Shown one piece after another: positions 35,432-44,772 of a stretch of DNA of 64,000 nucleotides (within the stretch, counting starts at the first letter, position 1; each line of letters begins with the position of its first letter). Where the stretch lies: assembly GCF_017526105.1 (NCBI RefSeq), contig NZ_CP071839.1:7478001-7542000 (forward strand), given 5' to 3'. This stretch comes from Streptomyces cyanogenus (GTDB lineage: Bacteria > Actinomycetota > Actinomycetes > Streptomycetales > Streptomycetaceae). The notes under the pieces are model-generated. The model did not search any database, was not told where the DNA came from, and saw only the letters and a program-made list of their open reading frames with translations. Position numbers and translations under genes: made by a program.

Positions 35432-35465
35432 AGGGCCTTGTTCCACTTCGGTGGGACGGGGCCCT
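35432..35465 (+). terminator. hairpin after tRNA-Pro copy 2
   Basis: AGGGCCTTGTTCCA and TGGGACGGGGCCCT form a 14-bp stem with G-T wobbles around a 6-nt loop (CTTCGG, a stable tetraloop type). It is 29 bp after the tRNA. Confidence 0.75.
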
Positions 35466-35563
35466 TGGTCGTTTCGGGCGGTCCGCCCGGGCGTCATGGC
35501 GCTGCTGGCCGCCCCAAGGGGGCGCCCCGCTCGGTGGGACGCCCCCTCGGCGGCACGCTTCCC

Positions 35564-36418
35564 TCAGATGGTGAAGGGCCGCTGCCGGATGAACCGGGTG
35601 TTGGTGCGGCCGGTCACGAACAGGTTCGGGCTCTGCGTCGCCGGCATCTTCGTGAGGATCTCGCGGTGGAACGCCTTGTAGCCGCCGGCGAACTTGCCGC
35701 CGTTCCACACCTGGAGCAGGGTCCCGGTGAACAGACCGTTCACCAGGCCGTCGGCCGAGAGCTGGTTGTCCTGGCACGCCGAGATGAGCAGAACCGTCGC
35801 GCCGAGGTCCCGGGTGTCCTTGGCGTTGATCTTCCGCTGGATCTCGTCGTAGAGCTGCTTGTCCCGCTCGTAGACCTCGGCCTGCTTGTCCAGGGGCATG
35901 ATCCTGGCCGTCGTCTCGACCTTGTTGGGGTCGTCCGTCTGGAACTGCTCTTCGAGGGCTTCCGGCGTGAGGATCTCGCGGACCTTGACGCCGCTGCCGC
36001 TGTGGCAGCTGTCCAGCAGGCACAGGATCCGAACGCCCTCGGCGAAGCCTTCGAACTCCTTGTAGATCTCGTCGTCGATGTACTCCCGGTCGTAGAGACA
36101 GATGGTCTCGTCGAGCCGATCCGGCTCGTCCTCCGGGCCGTTGAGGTCCGCTATCTGTCCACCGTGACCGGAGTAGGTGAAGAACAGCACGTCGCCGGCC
36201 GTGAGGGCCTGCGCCGCCTTGCGAAGCTCCGTGGTGACGTTGCCGACCGTGGCGTCGGCGGTGAGCAACGTCGTGCGGTCCTGGAATCCAGCGTCCTTGG
36301 CGAGCTGGTCCATGTCACGGGCGTCGTTTTCGCAGGCGATGAGTTTGCCGTCCCAACCGTGGTACTTGCTGGGGTCAACGCCGTTGAGCCCGACGTGAAG
36401 AGAGATGCCGCGAGTCAT
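35564..36418 (-). CDS. metacaspase (caspase-family protease)
   Basis: 284 residues. The catalytic dyad is His85 in TYSGHGGQ and Cys138 in LLDSCHSGSG, with the usual ISLHVGLNGV start and ACENDARDM before the first turn. Bacterial metacaspases (peptidase family C14) cut after Arg or Lys, often with Ca2+, and many act in abortive-infection or regulated cell death. No fused effector or sensor domain and no signal peptide are present. ATG 36418 has GGGAGG 7 nt upstream. A 10-bp inverted repeat in the promoter region (36459-36504) suggests dedicated regulation. No partner gene is adjacent. Confidence 0.9.
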   Translation of the reverse strand: MTRGISLHVGLNGVDPSKYHGWDGKLIACENDARDMDQLAKDAGFQDRTTLLTADATVGNVTTELRKAAQALTAGDVLFFTYSGHGGQIADLNGPEDEPDRLDETICLYDREYIDDEIYKEFEGFAEGVRILCLLDSCHSGSGVKVREILTPEALEEQFQTDDPNKVETTARIMPLDKQAEVYERDKQLYDEIQRKINAKDTRDLGATVLLISACQDNQLSADGLVNGLFTGTLLQVWNGGKFAGGYKAFHREILTKMPATQSPNLFVTGRTNTRFIRQRPFTI

Positions 36419-36458
36419 GGGGGTCCTCCCTGCGAGCCTGATTCTGATCTTGAGACTA

Positions 36459-36504
36459 ATCACCCGAACGGGGGATAGCAGATTGATTGGGCTATTCGGG
36501 TGAT
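36459..36504. promoter_or_regulatory. 10-bp inverted repeat upstream of the metacaspase
   Basis: ATCACCCGAA (36459-36468) and TTCGGGTGAT (36495-36504) are perfect inverted arms 36 bp apart centre to centre. The stretch is unusually AT-rich for this genome. It could be two half-sites for a repressor or a loop-forming element. Confidence 0.55.
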
Positions 36505-36572
36505 ATCGGTTTAAAAGATCAGGTGACGTGGTAGTCCCCACGGCTCCACTGTGGCCTGCCGCGTCGCGGCGC

Positions 36573-37157
36573 TCACCGTGCTGTTCGGGGGCCGGCGTCG
36601 TAGACGACGAGACCGTCGCGGCGGAGGCGTGCACCGGGCGTCGGGGTGTGCGCCGTGAGGCGTCCGTCGTGCATCAGGTGCAGGACGTGCGCGCCACGGG
36701 CCAGGACGGCGAAGTCGGCGATCAGCCGCCGGTGGCACCGCCACCACACCGCCTCACTGCACATCACCGCGGTGCGCTCCTCACCCGCCTGCCGCATCAG
36801 GACGTCCATCGCGGTGACGAACTCGGGGCTGCGCGTGTGACCGGCGTAGCCGCGGAAGGACTCGTTGCGCCAGACCGTGTCGGGCGAGTCCGGCGTCGGC
36901 TTGCGCCACCCGCCCAGCCTCTGCTCCCACCGGTAGGCGATCTCCTCCTCGGGCATCCACCGGGCCAGCCGCTGACGTGACACGTCCGGGTTCCGGCGAC
37001 TGCCGGGCGCGGTCCTGACGTCCACGACGGCGGCGACGCCGGCTCCGCGGAGAAGACCTGCCAGAGCGGTCCGATCGGCAGTGCCGTGACCGAACGTGAT
37101 CAGCTCCGGGCGCGCCCCGGACGTGCTGTCCGGGGGGTCGGTCCGGACGTGGCCCAT
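36573..37157 (-). CDS. DUF488 domain protein
   Basis: 194 residues. ITFGHGTADRTALAGLL, VVDVRTAPGSRRNPDVS and the Cys-rich VMCSEAVWWRCHRRLIAD mark DUF488, a family of unknown biochemical role often near stress or nucleic-acid genes. ATG 37157 is the most likely start; an upstream extension would be Arg-rich. It is convergent with nothing and lies about 70 bp after the metacaspase promoter region. Confidence 0.82.
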   Translation of the reverse strand: MGHVRTDPPDSTSGARPELITFGHGTADRTALAGLLRGAGVAAVVDVRTAPGSRRNPDVSRQRLARWMPEEEIAYRWEQRLGGWRKPTPDSPDTVWRNESFRGYAGHTRSPEFVTAMDVLMRQAGEERTAVMCSEAVWWRCHRRLIADFAVLARGAHVLHLMHDGRLTAHTPTPGARLRRDGLVVYDAGPRTAR

Positions 37158-37328
37158 ACACCGAGTGCACCACCGATCCGCCGACGCGGCACGCACGACG
37201 GCGCCGGGGCCCGGCACGGCGGCCCTCGGCCGGACATCCGTGCCTCCCTGTGCCGGAACCTGTTGCTCTGCTTTCGTGATGCGTACACTCCACTGCGAAG
37301 TGTGATCATCGCGGTCGGAGGACGCGGC

Positions 37329-37697
37329 ATGAGTGCACCTGGGACTCCTCGACGGGAAGTGGTCACGGGGGTTCCGCGTGCGGCCCGCGCGGTTCGAGGG
37401 GGACACGGGCCCGCGCGTCCCGCTCCCGCCGTCGACTCCCTCGCCCTGCGCGACCTGATGTGCCGTCAACTTCGGCTGGGCTTGCAGGCGTTCGGGGCCC
37501 TCGTCGTCCTGCTCGGACTGCTGCCCCTCGTCTTCGCGGCCCTGCCGGACCCGGCGGTGAGGCCGGGCAGCGCCCTGGTCGTGTGGGCCGTCCTCGGGGT
37601 CGCCGCCTATCCCGCGCTCGTCGTCATCGGCCGGTGGTACGTCGTACGCGCCGAGCGCAACGAACGGGACACCGCGGACCGCGCCGAAGGGGTCTGA
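37329..37697 (+). CDS. small membrane subunit of the symporter (DUF485-like)
   Basis: 122 residues: a soluble Arg/Pro-rich N-terminus and two hydrophobic helices (FGALVVLLGLLPLVFAALP and ALVVWAVLGVAAYPALVVIG), with the basic RWYVVRAERNERD end typical of small proteins encoded just before cation:acetate symporters. ATG 37329 has GGAGG 6 nt upstream. The short gap to the symporter indicates one operon. Confidence 0.75.
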   Translation: MSAPGTPRREVVTGVPRAARAVRGGHGPARPAPAVDSLALRDLMCRQLRLGLQAFGALVVLLGLLPLVFAALPDPAVRPGSALVVWAVLGVAAYPALVVIGRWYVVRAERNERDTADRAEGV

Positions 37698-37749
37698 CGG
37701 TGAGCGACGTCCAGCCGTACCCGTCCGGCCGGGCACCCGGAGCCGCCGG

Positions 37750-39504
37750 GTGAACCAGACGTACGGCATCGTGGCCGTGTCGGCGGCCGTCGTCGTGACC
37801 CTGGTGATCGGCTCGACGGGACTGCGCATCTCCCGCACGACCTCCGACTTCTACGTCGCCTCCCGTACCGTTCCGCCGTACCTCAACGCCATGGCCATCA
37901 GCGGCGAGTACCTGTCGGCGGCCTCGTTCCTCGGTATCGCCGGACTCGTCGCCGCCCAGGGCGTGGAGATGCTCTGGTTCCCCGTCGGCTACGCCGCCGG
38001 CTACCTCGTCCTGCTCGTGTTCGTCGCCGCCCCGCTGCGCCGCTCCGGGGCCTACACGCTGCCCGACTTCGCCGACGCGCGGCTGGAGTCCCGGGCCGCC
38101 CGGCGCGTCGCCAGCGCGCTCGTCGTCGGCGTCGGCTGGCTCTACCTGCTGCCCCAGCTCCAGGGTGCGGGCCTCACCCTCGGCCTGGTCACCGGCGCGC
38201 CGCGCTGGCTCGGCGGTGTGCTCGTCGCCGTGGTCGTCACCCTGGCCGTGGCCGCCGGCGGCATGCGCAGCATCACCTTCGTGCAGGCCTTCCAGTACTG
38301 CCTGAAGCTGACCGCGCTCCTCGTACCCGCGGTGTTCCTCCTCCTCGCCTGGCACGGCGACCCCCGCCCCGCCGGTGCCCTGGACGAGCCGCCCACCTTC
38401 CGCCGGCACACCCAGGTCACCGTCGAGACCACCGTCCGCATCCGGATCGAGGCGCCGCTGCGGACCGTGGCGACCGGTGTCGTGGACGGCCGGGGCCACG
38501 ACCACGACCGGCTGCTGCTGGACCCCGGCGTGCACGAGGTCCGGGCCGGTACGACGCTCCGGTTCCCGCCGGACACCCCGGTGCCCGGGCGGGAGCCGGA
38601 CGACGGACGGGGCGCCGGAGCCTCCAGCTGGGCGGCGCCGCTGTCCGGCGGCCGGGACGACCACCCGCTGTACACCACCTACGGGCTGATCTTCGCCACC
38701 TTCCTGGGCACCATGGGGCTGCCCCACGTCCTCGTCCGCTTCTACACCAACCCCGACGGCCGCGCCGCCCGGCGCACCACCGTCATCGTGCTCGCCCTGG
38801 TCGGCGGCTTCTACCTGCTGCCGCCGCTGTACGGCCTCCTCGGCCGGATCTACGCCCCCGACCTGCTGCTCACCGGCACCACGGACGCCGCCGTCCTGGT
38901 CCTGCCGGAACGACTCGTCGGCGGTCCGGGCGGCGACCTGCTCGGCGCCCTGATCGCCGCCGGCGCCTGTGCCGCCTTCCTGTCCACCGCCTCCGGGCTC
39001 ACCCTGTCGGTCGCGGGCGTGCTCAGCCAGGACGTCCTGCCCTCGCTCGGCGTACGCCACTTCCGGCTGGCGACGCTCCTGGCGGTCGCCGTGCCCGTGA
39101 CGGTGAGCGTGGCCGCCAGCAAACTCCCCGTCGCCAACGCCGTCGGACTCGCCTTCGCGGTGGCCGCCTCCTCCTTCTGCCCGCTGCTGCTTCTCGGCAT
39201 CTGGTGGCGCGGCCTCACCGCGCCCGGCGCGATCGCGGGGCTGCTCACCGGCGGCGGCAGCGCCCTCACCGCGGTCGCCCTGACCATCGCCGGGCCCCTC
39301 ACCGACGGCTGGGCGCACACCCTGCTCGCCTGGCCGGCCGTGTGGTCCGTACCGCTCGGCTTCCTGACCATGATCCTGGTCTCGCTGGCGACCCGGGACC
39401 GGATCCCGGCCGGCACCGAGGCCGCCATGGCCCGCCTCCACCTGCCCGAACGCCCGGCCGGCCAGGGCGCGTCCGCCACCCGCCGAGGAGTGACCACCCC
39501 ATGA
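37750..39504 (+). CDS. cation:acetate-type symporter (SSS family)
   Basis: 584 residues with about 13 hydrophobic helices. The ISGEYLSAASFLGIAG phrase and FLGTMGLPHVLVRFYTNPDG are conserved in ActP/MctP-type sodium:solute symporters of short carboxylates. A large hydrophilic loop at about 205-305 sits between two helices, as in other actinobacterial members. GTG 37750 is the first start after the small subunit. The histidine kinase follows 31 bp later, so import and sensing are probably coupled. Confidence 0.87.
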   Translation: MNQTYGIVAVSAAVVVTLVIGSTGLRISRTTSDFYVASRTVPPYLNAMAISGEYLSAASFLGIAGLVAAQGVEMLWFPVGYAAGYLVLLVFVAAPLRRSGAYTLPDFADARLESRAARRVASALVVGVGWLYLLPQLQGAGLTLGLVTGAPRWLGGVLVAVVVTLAVAAGGMRSITFVQAFQYCLKLTALLVPAVFLLLAWHGDPRPAGALDEPPTFRRHTQVTVETTVRIRIEAPLRTVATGVVDGRGHDHDRLLLDPGVHEVRAGTTLRFPPDTPVPGREPDDGRGAGASSWAAPLSGGRDDHPLYTTYGLIFATFLGTMGLPHVLVRFYTNPDGRAARRTTVIVLALVGGFYLLPPLYGLLGRIYAPDLLLTGTTDAAVLVLPERLVGGPGGDLLGALIAAGACAAFLSTASGLTLSVAGVLSQDVLPSLGVRHFRLATLLAVAVPVTVSVAASKLPVANAVGLAFAVAASSFCPLLLLGIWWRGLTAPGAIAGLLTGGGSALTAVALTIAGPLTDGWAHTLLAWPAVWSVPLGFLTMILVSLATRDRIPAGTEAAMARLHLPERPAGQGASATRRGVTTP

Positions 39505-39535
39505 CGATCCGCCGGCCCGCCGAAGGCGCCCGCGC

Positions 39536-40753
39536 ATGACCGCGCTCGCCCTCCTCGCCGTCGTGGCCCCCGTGGTGTTCGCCGCCGGTCTCACCGCGGG
39601 ACACCTCCTGGTCCGCCGCGTCGACCGCGACGGCACGGACCACGGCGGCCCCGTGGAACGCGCCACCTTCCACACCCTGCACACCGCGTCCGCGGCCGCG
39701 CCCCCGCTGCGCGCCGGACTCACCGAGGACGCGGCCCGCAAGGCGGTACGACGGCTCCGGCCGCTGTTCGGCACGGCCGCGCTCGGTCTGACCGCCGACG
39801 ACCGGCTGCTGGCCTGGGACGGGCCGGGGCGGCACCATGCGGACACCGCCCTGGACCGGGTCCGCCACGTCCTGCAGAGCGGTCGTACCCAGACCTTCCC
39901 CGTCCGCTGCCCGGACCCGGACTGCCCCGTGCGCCGGGGCGCCGCCGCGCCGCTCACCGCCGACGGACGGGTGCTCGGCGCCCTCGTCGTGCTGGGCGCC
40001 GGGGAGTCGGCGTCCGCGGCCCGGGCCACCGAGGAGGTGGCGCGCTGGGTCTCCGTCCAGCTGGAACTCGCCGAACTCGACCGCACCCGGACGGGCCTGA
40101 TCGAGGCGGAGATCCGGGCACTGCGCGCGCAGATCTCCCCGCACTTCGTCTACAACTCCCTCGCCGCGATCGCCTCGTTCGTCCGGACCGACCCCGAGCG
40201 GGCCCGTGACCTGCTGCTGGAGTTCGCCGACTTCACCCGCTACTCGTTCCGCCGGCACGGTGAGTTCACCACCCTGGCCGAGGAGTTGCGCTCCATCGAG
40301 CAGTTCCTGGAGCTGGTCCGCGCCCGGTTCGGGCAGCGGCTTCAGGTGACCCTGCAGATCGCCCCCGAGGTGCTGCCCGTGGCGGTGCCCTTCCTGTGCC
40401 TCCAGCCCCTGGTGGAGAACGCGGTCAGGCACGGGCTGGAGGAGAGCGTCGAGCGCAGCCGTATCGGCATCACCGCGCAGGACGAGGGGGCGACGGCCCG
40501 GATCGTCATCGAGGACAACGGAGTCGGCATGGAACCGGACCGGCTCCGCCGGATCCTGCGCGGCGAGGACAGCCCCTCGGCGGGCATCGGGCTGCGCAAT
40601 GTGGACGAGCGGCTGCGCCAGGTCTACGGCGACGACCACGGGCTGGTGATCGAGACCGGCGTCGGCGCCGGAATGAAGATCACGATCCGGATCCCCAAGT
40701 ACCGGCCAGGAGTGCACAGCGCGCCCCCGCGCACCGCGTCCGGGAACGTGTGA
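39536..40753 (+). CDS. LytS-like sensor histidine kinase
   Basis: 405 residues. One N-terminal membrane helix (LLAVVAPVVFAAGLTAG), a GAF-like region (80-160), then the His_kinase domain: H203 in QISPHFVYNSL, N-box VENAVRHGLEE and G-box IEDNGVGMEP / GIGLRNVDERL. This class normally pairs with a LytTR response regulator to control transport of pyruvate or other carboxylates, and in Streptomyces it sits beside such symporters. Here no LytTR gene is in the operon or next to it; the partner must be elsewhere or was lost together with the decayed sequence downstream. Confidence 0.88.
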   Translation: MTALALLAVVAPVVFAAGLTAGHLLVRRVDRDGTDHGGPVERATFHTLHTASAAAPPLRAGLTEDAARKAVRRLRPLFGTAALGLTADDRLLAWDGPGRHHADTALDRVRHVLQSGRTQTFPVRCPDPDCPVRRGAAAPLTADGRVLGALVVLGAGESASAARATEEVARWVSVQLELAELDRTRTGLIEAEIRALRAQISPHFVYNSLAAIASFVRTDPERARDLLLEFADFTRYSFRRHGEFTTLAEELRSIEQFLELVRARFGQRLQVTLQIAPEVLPVAVPFLCLQPLVENAVRHGLEESVERSRIGITAQDEGATARIVIEDNGVGMEPDRLRRILRGEDSPSAGIGLRNVDERLRQVYGDDHGLVIETGVGAGMKITIRIPKYRPGVHSAPPRTASGNV

Positions 40754-40774
40754 GGGCCGGCGCCGGACAGGCCC

Positions 40775-41400
40775 GCTGCCCCCCGGCAGGCGCTGCCGGG
40801 GGCCGCAGGCCTGGGGGGCAGAACGTGACGCTGGTCGTCTGCAGGCCGTAGGTCCTGCCGTCCGGGGAGACCAGGTCGATCTTCACATCACCCAGCCACT
40901 CGTGGGTGACACCCACCGCCACCTGCAAGGCCTTCGGCGCGCTGCCGGAGAAACCGGCCACCATGATCGGCGCCTCGACCGTGGCGCGGTGCCGACCGCT
41001 TGGAACGCCTGCCGGAGGACGGCGAGGGCGCCGCTGACGTGCGGGGCGGCCATGGAGGTGCCGTTCCTGGAGGCGTAGCCGCCGCCCGGAACGGAGGAGA
41101 CGATGCCGGTGCCGGGTGCGAACACGTCCGGCACCGGGGCCCGGTTGGTGAAGGCGGACAGCTGGTCGTCGTCGGTGGTGGCGCCGACCGCGATGACGGA
41201 GGAGACACAGGCCGGGGCGCTCACCACGTCGCCGTACCCGTTGTTCCCGGCCGCGACCACGGTGGCGACGCCGGCGTTGGACACGTTGTCGATGGCCGGC
41301 TTGCGGGTCGTCCTCGCAGGCGGTGGCGTCCGGCCGCCGCCGAGGCTGATGCTGGCCGCGACGACCGGCGTGCCGGCCTGCTTGAGCTGCCGTACCTTTG
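40775..41400 (-). pseudogene. decayed subtilisin-like serine protease (S8 with P-domain)
   Basis: Fragments in several frames on the minus strand add up to the second half of an S8 protease: VRQLKQAGTPVVAASISLGGG and DATACEDDP (near 41400-41290), then VSNAGVATVVAAGNNGYGD with the oxyanion Asn, and NGTSMAAPHVSGALAVL with the catalytic Ser. A frameshift separates this from a proprotein-convertase P-domain piece (VGVTHEWLGDVKIDLVSPDG). The first half with the catalytic Asp and His and the signal peptide is missing, and at least two frameshifts are present. The gene is dead. It lies between the ends of the kinase and of the APC permease genes, which suggests local rearrangement. Confidence 0.7.
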
Positions 41401-41433
41401 CCGGTGGCCGGATGCCGGGATGCGCTCAGCCCG

Positions 41434-42843
41434 CTACCGTGCCTGCTTCCGCTGCCGTCGGGCCGCCATCACCGCGTAGACGAGGACTCCGGCGAACAGG
41501 AACAGCGCGCCCTGGTAGACCGCCGCGTAGCCGGCACCCGCCATCAGCCAGAGGGTGAAGACCGCGGCCACCGCGGTGATCACGGAGTCCCGCACCAGCC
41601 GGGCCCGGTCGACCGTCTCCGGCCGGCCGGTCACCAGGTGGAAGATCTGCGCGGCGGCGGCCAGCAGGTACGGCACGGTGGCGGTGAACGTGGTGACCAG
41701 GACCAGGACCTCGAAGACCTTGCCCGAGCCCGAGAAGTAGTTGTAGACGGTGAGCAGCGAGGCGAGGACGACCGTCACGCCGACCCCGACCGTGGGCACG
41801 CCCCGCCGACGGCGCGTGAAGGCGCTCGGGAACAGCCCGTCGCGGGCCGCCGCGTACGGCGTCTGGGCACTCAGCAGGGTCCAGCCGTTGAGGCAGCCGG
41901 TCATCGACACCAGGGCGGCGAGCGCCACGGCCGTGCCGCCCCAGCTGCCCCCGAACATCGCGTTCACAGCGTCCGAGAACGGCGCGGTGGAGGTCACCAG
42001 ACGGTCGTGCGCGACCGTGCCGAACACGGACAGCGTGCCCAGCAGGTAGACCAGCGCGGCGCCCGCGGTGCCGATGACCGTCGCGCGCCCCACGTTGCGC
42101 CGGGCGTTCCTGACCTCGCCCGCACTGACGGCCGCGGACTCCACCCCGAGGTAGGAGAAGAGCAGCAGCGCGGCGGAGGCGGACACCGCGCCGATCGCTC
42201 CCTGACCGCTCGCGTTGAACGGTCCGAGCCGGTCGGGGTCGAAGAAGAACAGCCCGCCGACGGCGACGAGCAGCAGCGGCACGAACTTCAGCACCGTGGA
42301 CACCAGCTGGACGGCACCGACGTACCGGGTGCCGGCGAAGTTGGCGAGGGCGGGCAGCCACTGCAGGGTCAGCGCGGCCAGACAGGCCGTCCAGCGATGG
42401 CCGTTGACCGGGATCAGCACGTCGAGGTACCCGACGGCGGCGACGGCGAGCGCGGCGTTCGACACCCAGGTGGTGATCCAGTACGACCAGGCCGCGAGGA
42501 ATCCCGCGAAGTCGCCGAACGCCTCCCTGGCGTAGACGTAGGGGCCGCCGGTGCGCGGGTCGCGTGCCGCGAGCCGGCCGAAGACCAGGGCGAGCGCGAT
42601 GGCGCCGACGGTCAGCACTCCGAAGGCGACCAGGCTGACCGTCCCGTACGGGGCGATGGAAGCGGGGAGCAGGAAGATGCCGCCGCCGATGATGTTGCCC
42701 ATGACCAGCGCGGTCGCGACGGGCAGGCCGAACCGGCGGGCGTGCCTGCCGGTGTCGCCGTGCGGATCCCCGGCGGGAACCGTGGGGGACTCCGCGGGGA
42801 TCTCCGCGGGAGCCGGAGCCGGGACGGTTCCGGTGCTGTGCAT
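41434..42843 (-). CDS. APC-family amino acid permease
   Basis: 469 residues with about 12 hydrophobic helices. The first helix is interrupted by the family motif GNIIGGGIFLLPASIA, and helix 6 has SYLGVESAAVSAGEV. The pattern fits the amino acid-polyamine-organocation superfamily (basic amino acid/polyamine antiporter group). Its position beside the hydroxyproline genes makes trans-4-hydroxyproline or proline a reasonable substrate. ATG 42843 is preferred; an upstream in-frame ATG at 42861 is possible. The gap to the GntR regulator (197 bp) holds its promoter. Confidence 0.88.
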   Translation of the reverse strand: MHSTGTVPAPAPAEIPAESPTVPAGDPHGDTGRHARRFGLPVATALVMGNIIGGGIFLLPASIAPYGTVSLVAFGVLTVGAIALALVFGRLAARDPRTGGPYVYAREAFGDFAGFLAAWSYWITTWVSNAALAVAAVGYLDVLIPVNGHRWTACLAALTLQWLPALANFAGTRYVGAVQLVSTVLKFVPLLLVAVGGLFFFDPDRLGPFNASGQGAIGAVSASAALLLFSYLGVESAAVSAGEVRNARRNVGRATVIGTAGAALVYLLGTLSVFGTVAHDRLVTSTAPFSDAVNAMFGGSWGGTAVALAALVSMTGCLNGWTLLSAQTPYAAARDGLFPSAFTRRRRGVPTVGVGVTVVLASLLTVYNYFSGSGKVFEVLVLVTTFTATVPYLLAAAAQIFHLVTGRPETVDRARLVRDSVITAVAAVFTLWLMAGAGYAAVYQGALFLFAGVLVYAVMAARRQRKQAR

Positions 42844-43040
42844 GGGTGGTGCGCCTCTCATGGAACTGACGTTCCCGGGATCACCGGGACGGGGCCATGG
42901 TCGGGGATGCGCCGTTCTGGCGCAAAATCGCCGTTTGTTGTCCCGTGCGGGCCGCCTGGGCATGGAAAATACGTCGTGGCGCGGCCCCGGCGCCGCGAGA
43001 TGTCCGGTCCCTTCCGTGCGGCTCCTCCGGGCGGGCGCGG

Positions 43041-43736
43041 TCAGTCCGTCGCCGCCCACAGGCTGCGCACATGCCCGAGGTGCCGGGTCATGATCGCGTG
43101 CACGGCCTTCTCGTCGCGCTCCAGCAGCGCGTCCAGCAGCTCCAGGTGTTCCTCGGCGGAGGCGAGCAGCCGGCCCGCCTCCACCAGCGCGGTCAGCCCG
43201 TACAGACGGGAGCGTTTGCGCAGGTCGGCCACGACCTCGACCAGGTGGGCGTTGCCGGCCAGGGCGAGCAGACCGAGGTGGAAGCGGGTGTCGGCCTCGA
43301 CGTAGGCGATCAGATCGCCCGCCACCGCCGCGGTCACGATCTCCCGGGCCGCCGGACGCAGCGCCTCCAGCGAGACGCGGTCGGCGGTGCGGGCCAGCTC
43401 CACCACGGTGGGGATCTCGATGAGCGCCCGGATGTGCGTGTACTCGTCCAGCTGCCGGTCGGAGACGGCGGTGACCCGGAAGCCCTTGTTGGGCACGGTG
43501 TCGACCAGCCCCTCCTTGACCAGGTCGAGCATGGCCTCCCGCACCGGTGTCGCCGAGACGCCGAACCGGGCGGCCAGCGAGGGCGCCGAGTAGACCTCGC
43601 CGGGCCGCAGCTCGCCCGCGATCAGCGCGGCGCGCAGGGCGTCCGCGACCCGCTCGCGGTAGCTGCTCCGCCGGCCGCCCAGCCGGGGGAGCGCGGGCAA
43701 TTCGGTGTCACGGGTGTTCTGTGCCATGTCACGCAT
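43041..43736 (-). CDS. GntR-family regulator (FCD type)
   Basis: 231 residues. N-terminal winged helix with ADALRAALIAGELRPGEVYSAPSLAARFGVSATPVREAM, then an all-helical FCD ligand domain with metal ligands (YVEADTRFHLGLLALAGN). It ends the operon that starts with the DHDPS-like gene, 22 bp after the epimerase. It most likely represses the hydroxyproline genes by binding the TGTGACAT elements at 45691-45710 and 48589-48608. The start is either ATG 43736 or 43727. Confidence 0.9.
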   Translation of the reverse strand: MRDMAQNTRDTELPALPRLGGRRSSYRERVADALRAALIAGELRPGEVYSAPSLAARFGVSATPVREAMLDLVKEGLVDTVPNKGFRVTAVSDRQLDEYTHIRALIEIPTVVELARTADRVSLEALRPAAREIVTAAVAGDLIAYVEADTRFHLGLLALAGNAHLVEVVADLRKRSRLYGLTALVEAGRLLASAEEHLELLDALLERDEKAVHAIMTRHLGHVRSLWAATD

Positions 43737-43758
43737 CACCGGGTGAGTCTAGAGGACG

Positions 43759-44760
43759 CTAGAGGACGAACCCCTCCGGGAAGGGGTCGGTCGGGTCCAG
43801 CAGGTACTGTGCGGTGCCCGTGATCCACGCACGGCCGGTGAAGCTGGGCAGCACGGCCGGCACCCCGGCGACCTCCGTGGTCCCCAGCAGCCGGCCGGTG
43901 AGCCGGGTCCCGATGAAGGACTCGTTCACGAACTCGGTGTGCAGCGGGAGTTCACCGCGCGCGTGCAGTTGCGCCATGCGCGCGCTGGTGCCCGTGCCGC
44001 ACGGGGAACGGTCGAACCAGCCCGGATGGATGACCATGGCGTGCCGGGAGTGCCGGGCCGTGGCACCGGGTGCGTACAGGTGGACGTGGTGGCAGCCCCG
44101 GATCGACGGGTCCTCCGGGTGCACCGGCTCCGCCTCCGCGTTGATCGCCGCCATCAGGGACAGTCCGGCCGCGAGGATGTCGTCCTTGCGGGCGCGGTCG
44201 AAGGGCAGCCCGAAGGCGTCCAGCGGCAGGATCGCGTAGAAGTTGCCGCCGTAGGCCAGGTCGTAGGTGACCGTACGGCCGTCCGGCAGCGCGATCTTGC
44301 GGTCCAGTCCGGCCGCGAACGACGGCACGTTCCTGAGCGTCACGTTCCGGGCGGCGCCGTTCTCCACCGCGACCTCGGCGACGACCAGCCCCGCCGGGGT
44401 GTCGAGCCGGATGGTGGTCACCGGCTCCGTGACCTCCACCATGCCGGTCTCCACCAGCACGGTCGCCACCCCGATCGTGCCGTGCCCGCACATCGGCAGG
44501 TAACCGGAGACCTCGATGTAGAGGACGCCCCAGTCGCAGTCCGGGCGGGTCGGCGGCTGCAGGATCGCGCCGCTCATCGCGGCGTGGCCGCGCGGCTCGT
44601 TCATCAGCAACTGCTTGACGCCGTCGCGGTGTTCGCGGAACCACAGCCGTCGTTCGTTCATGGTCGCGCCCGGGACGGTGCCGATCCCGCCGGTGATCAC
44701 CCGGGTCGGCATCCCCTCGGTGTGCGAGTCGACGGCGTGCAGGACGAGCTTGCTGCGCAT
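43759..44760 (-). CDS. 4-hydroxyproline 2-epimerase (proline racemase family)
   Basis: 333 residues. Both catalytic cysteines are present: Cys91 in MCGHGTIG and Cys254 in DRSPCGTGTSA, which distinguishes the racemase/epimerase from the dehydratase of the same family (Cys and Thr). The reaction interconverts trans-4-hydroxy-L-proline and cis-4-hydroxy-D-proline, the first step of bacterial hydroxyproline degradation; the neighbours (dehydrogenase, deaminase) support that over free-proline racemase. It lies 12 bp after the deaminase gene. Confidence 0.9.
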   Translation of the reverse strand: MRSKLVLHAVDSHTEGMPTRVITGGIGTVPGATMNERRLWFREHRDGVKQLLMNEPRGHAAMSGAILQPPTRPDCDWGVLYIEVSGYLPMCGHGTIGVATVLVETGMVEVTEPVTTIRLDTPAGLVVAEVAVENGAARNVTLRNVPSFAAGLDRKIALPDGRTVTYDLAYGGNFYAILPLDAFGLPFDRARKDDILAAGLSLMAAINAEAEPVHPEDPSIRGCHHVHLYAPGATARHSRHAMVIHPGWFDRSPCGTGTSARMAQLHARGELPLHTEFVNESFIGTRLTGRLLGTTEVAGVPAVLPSFTGRAWITGTAQYLLDPTDPFPEGFVL

Positions 44761-44772
44761 GGGGGAGGCTCC

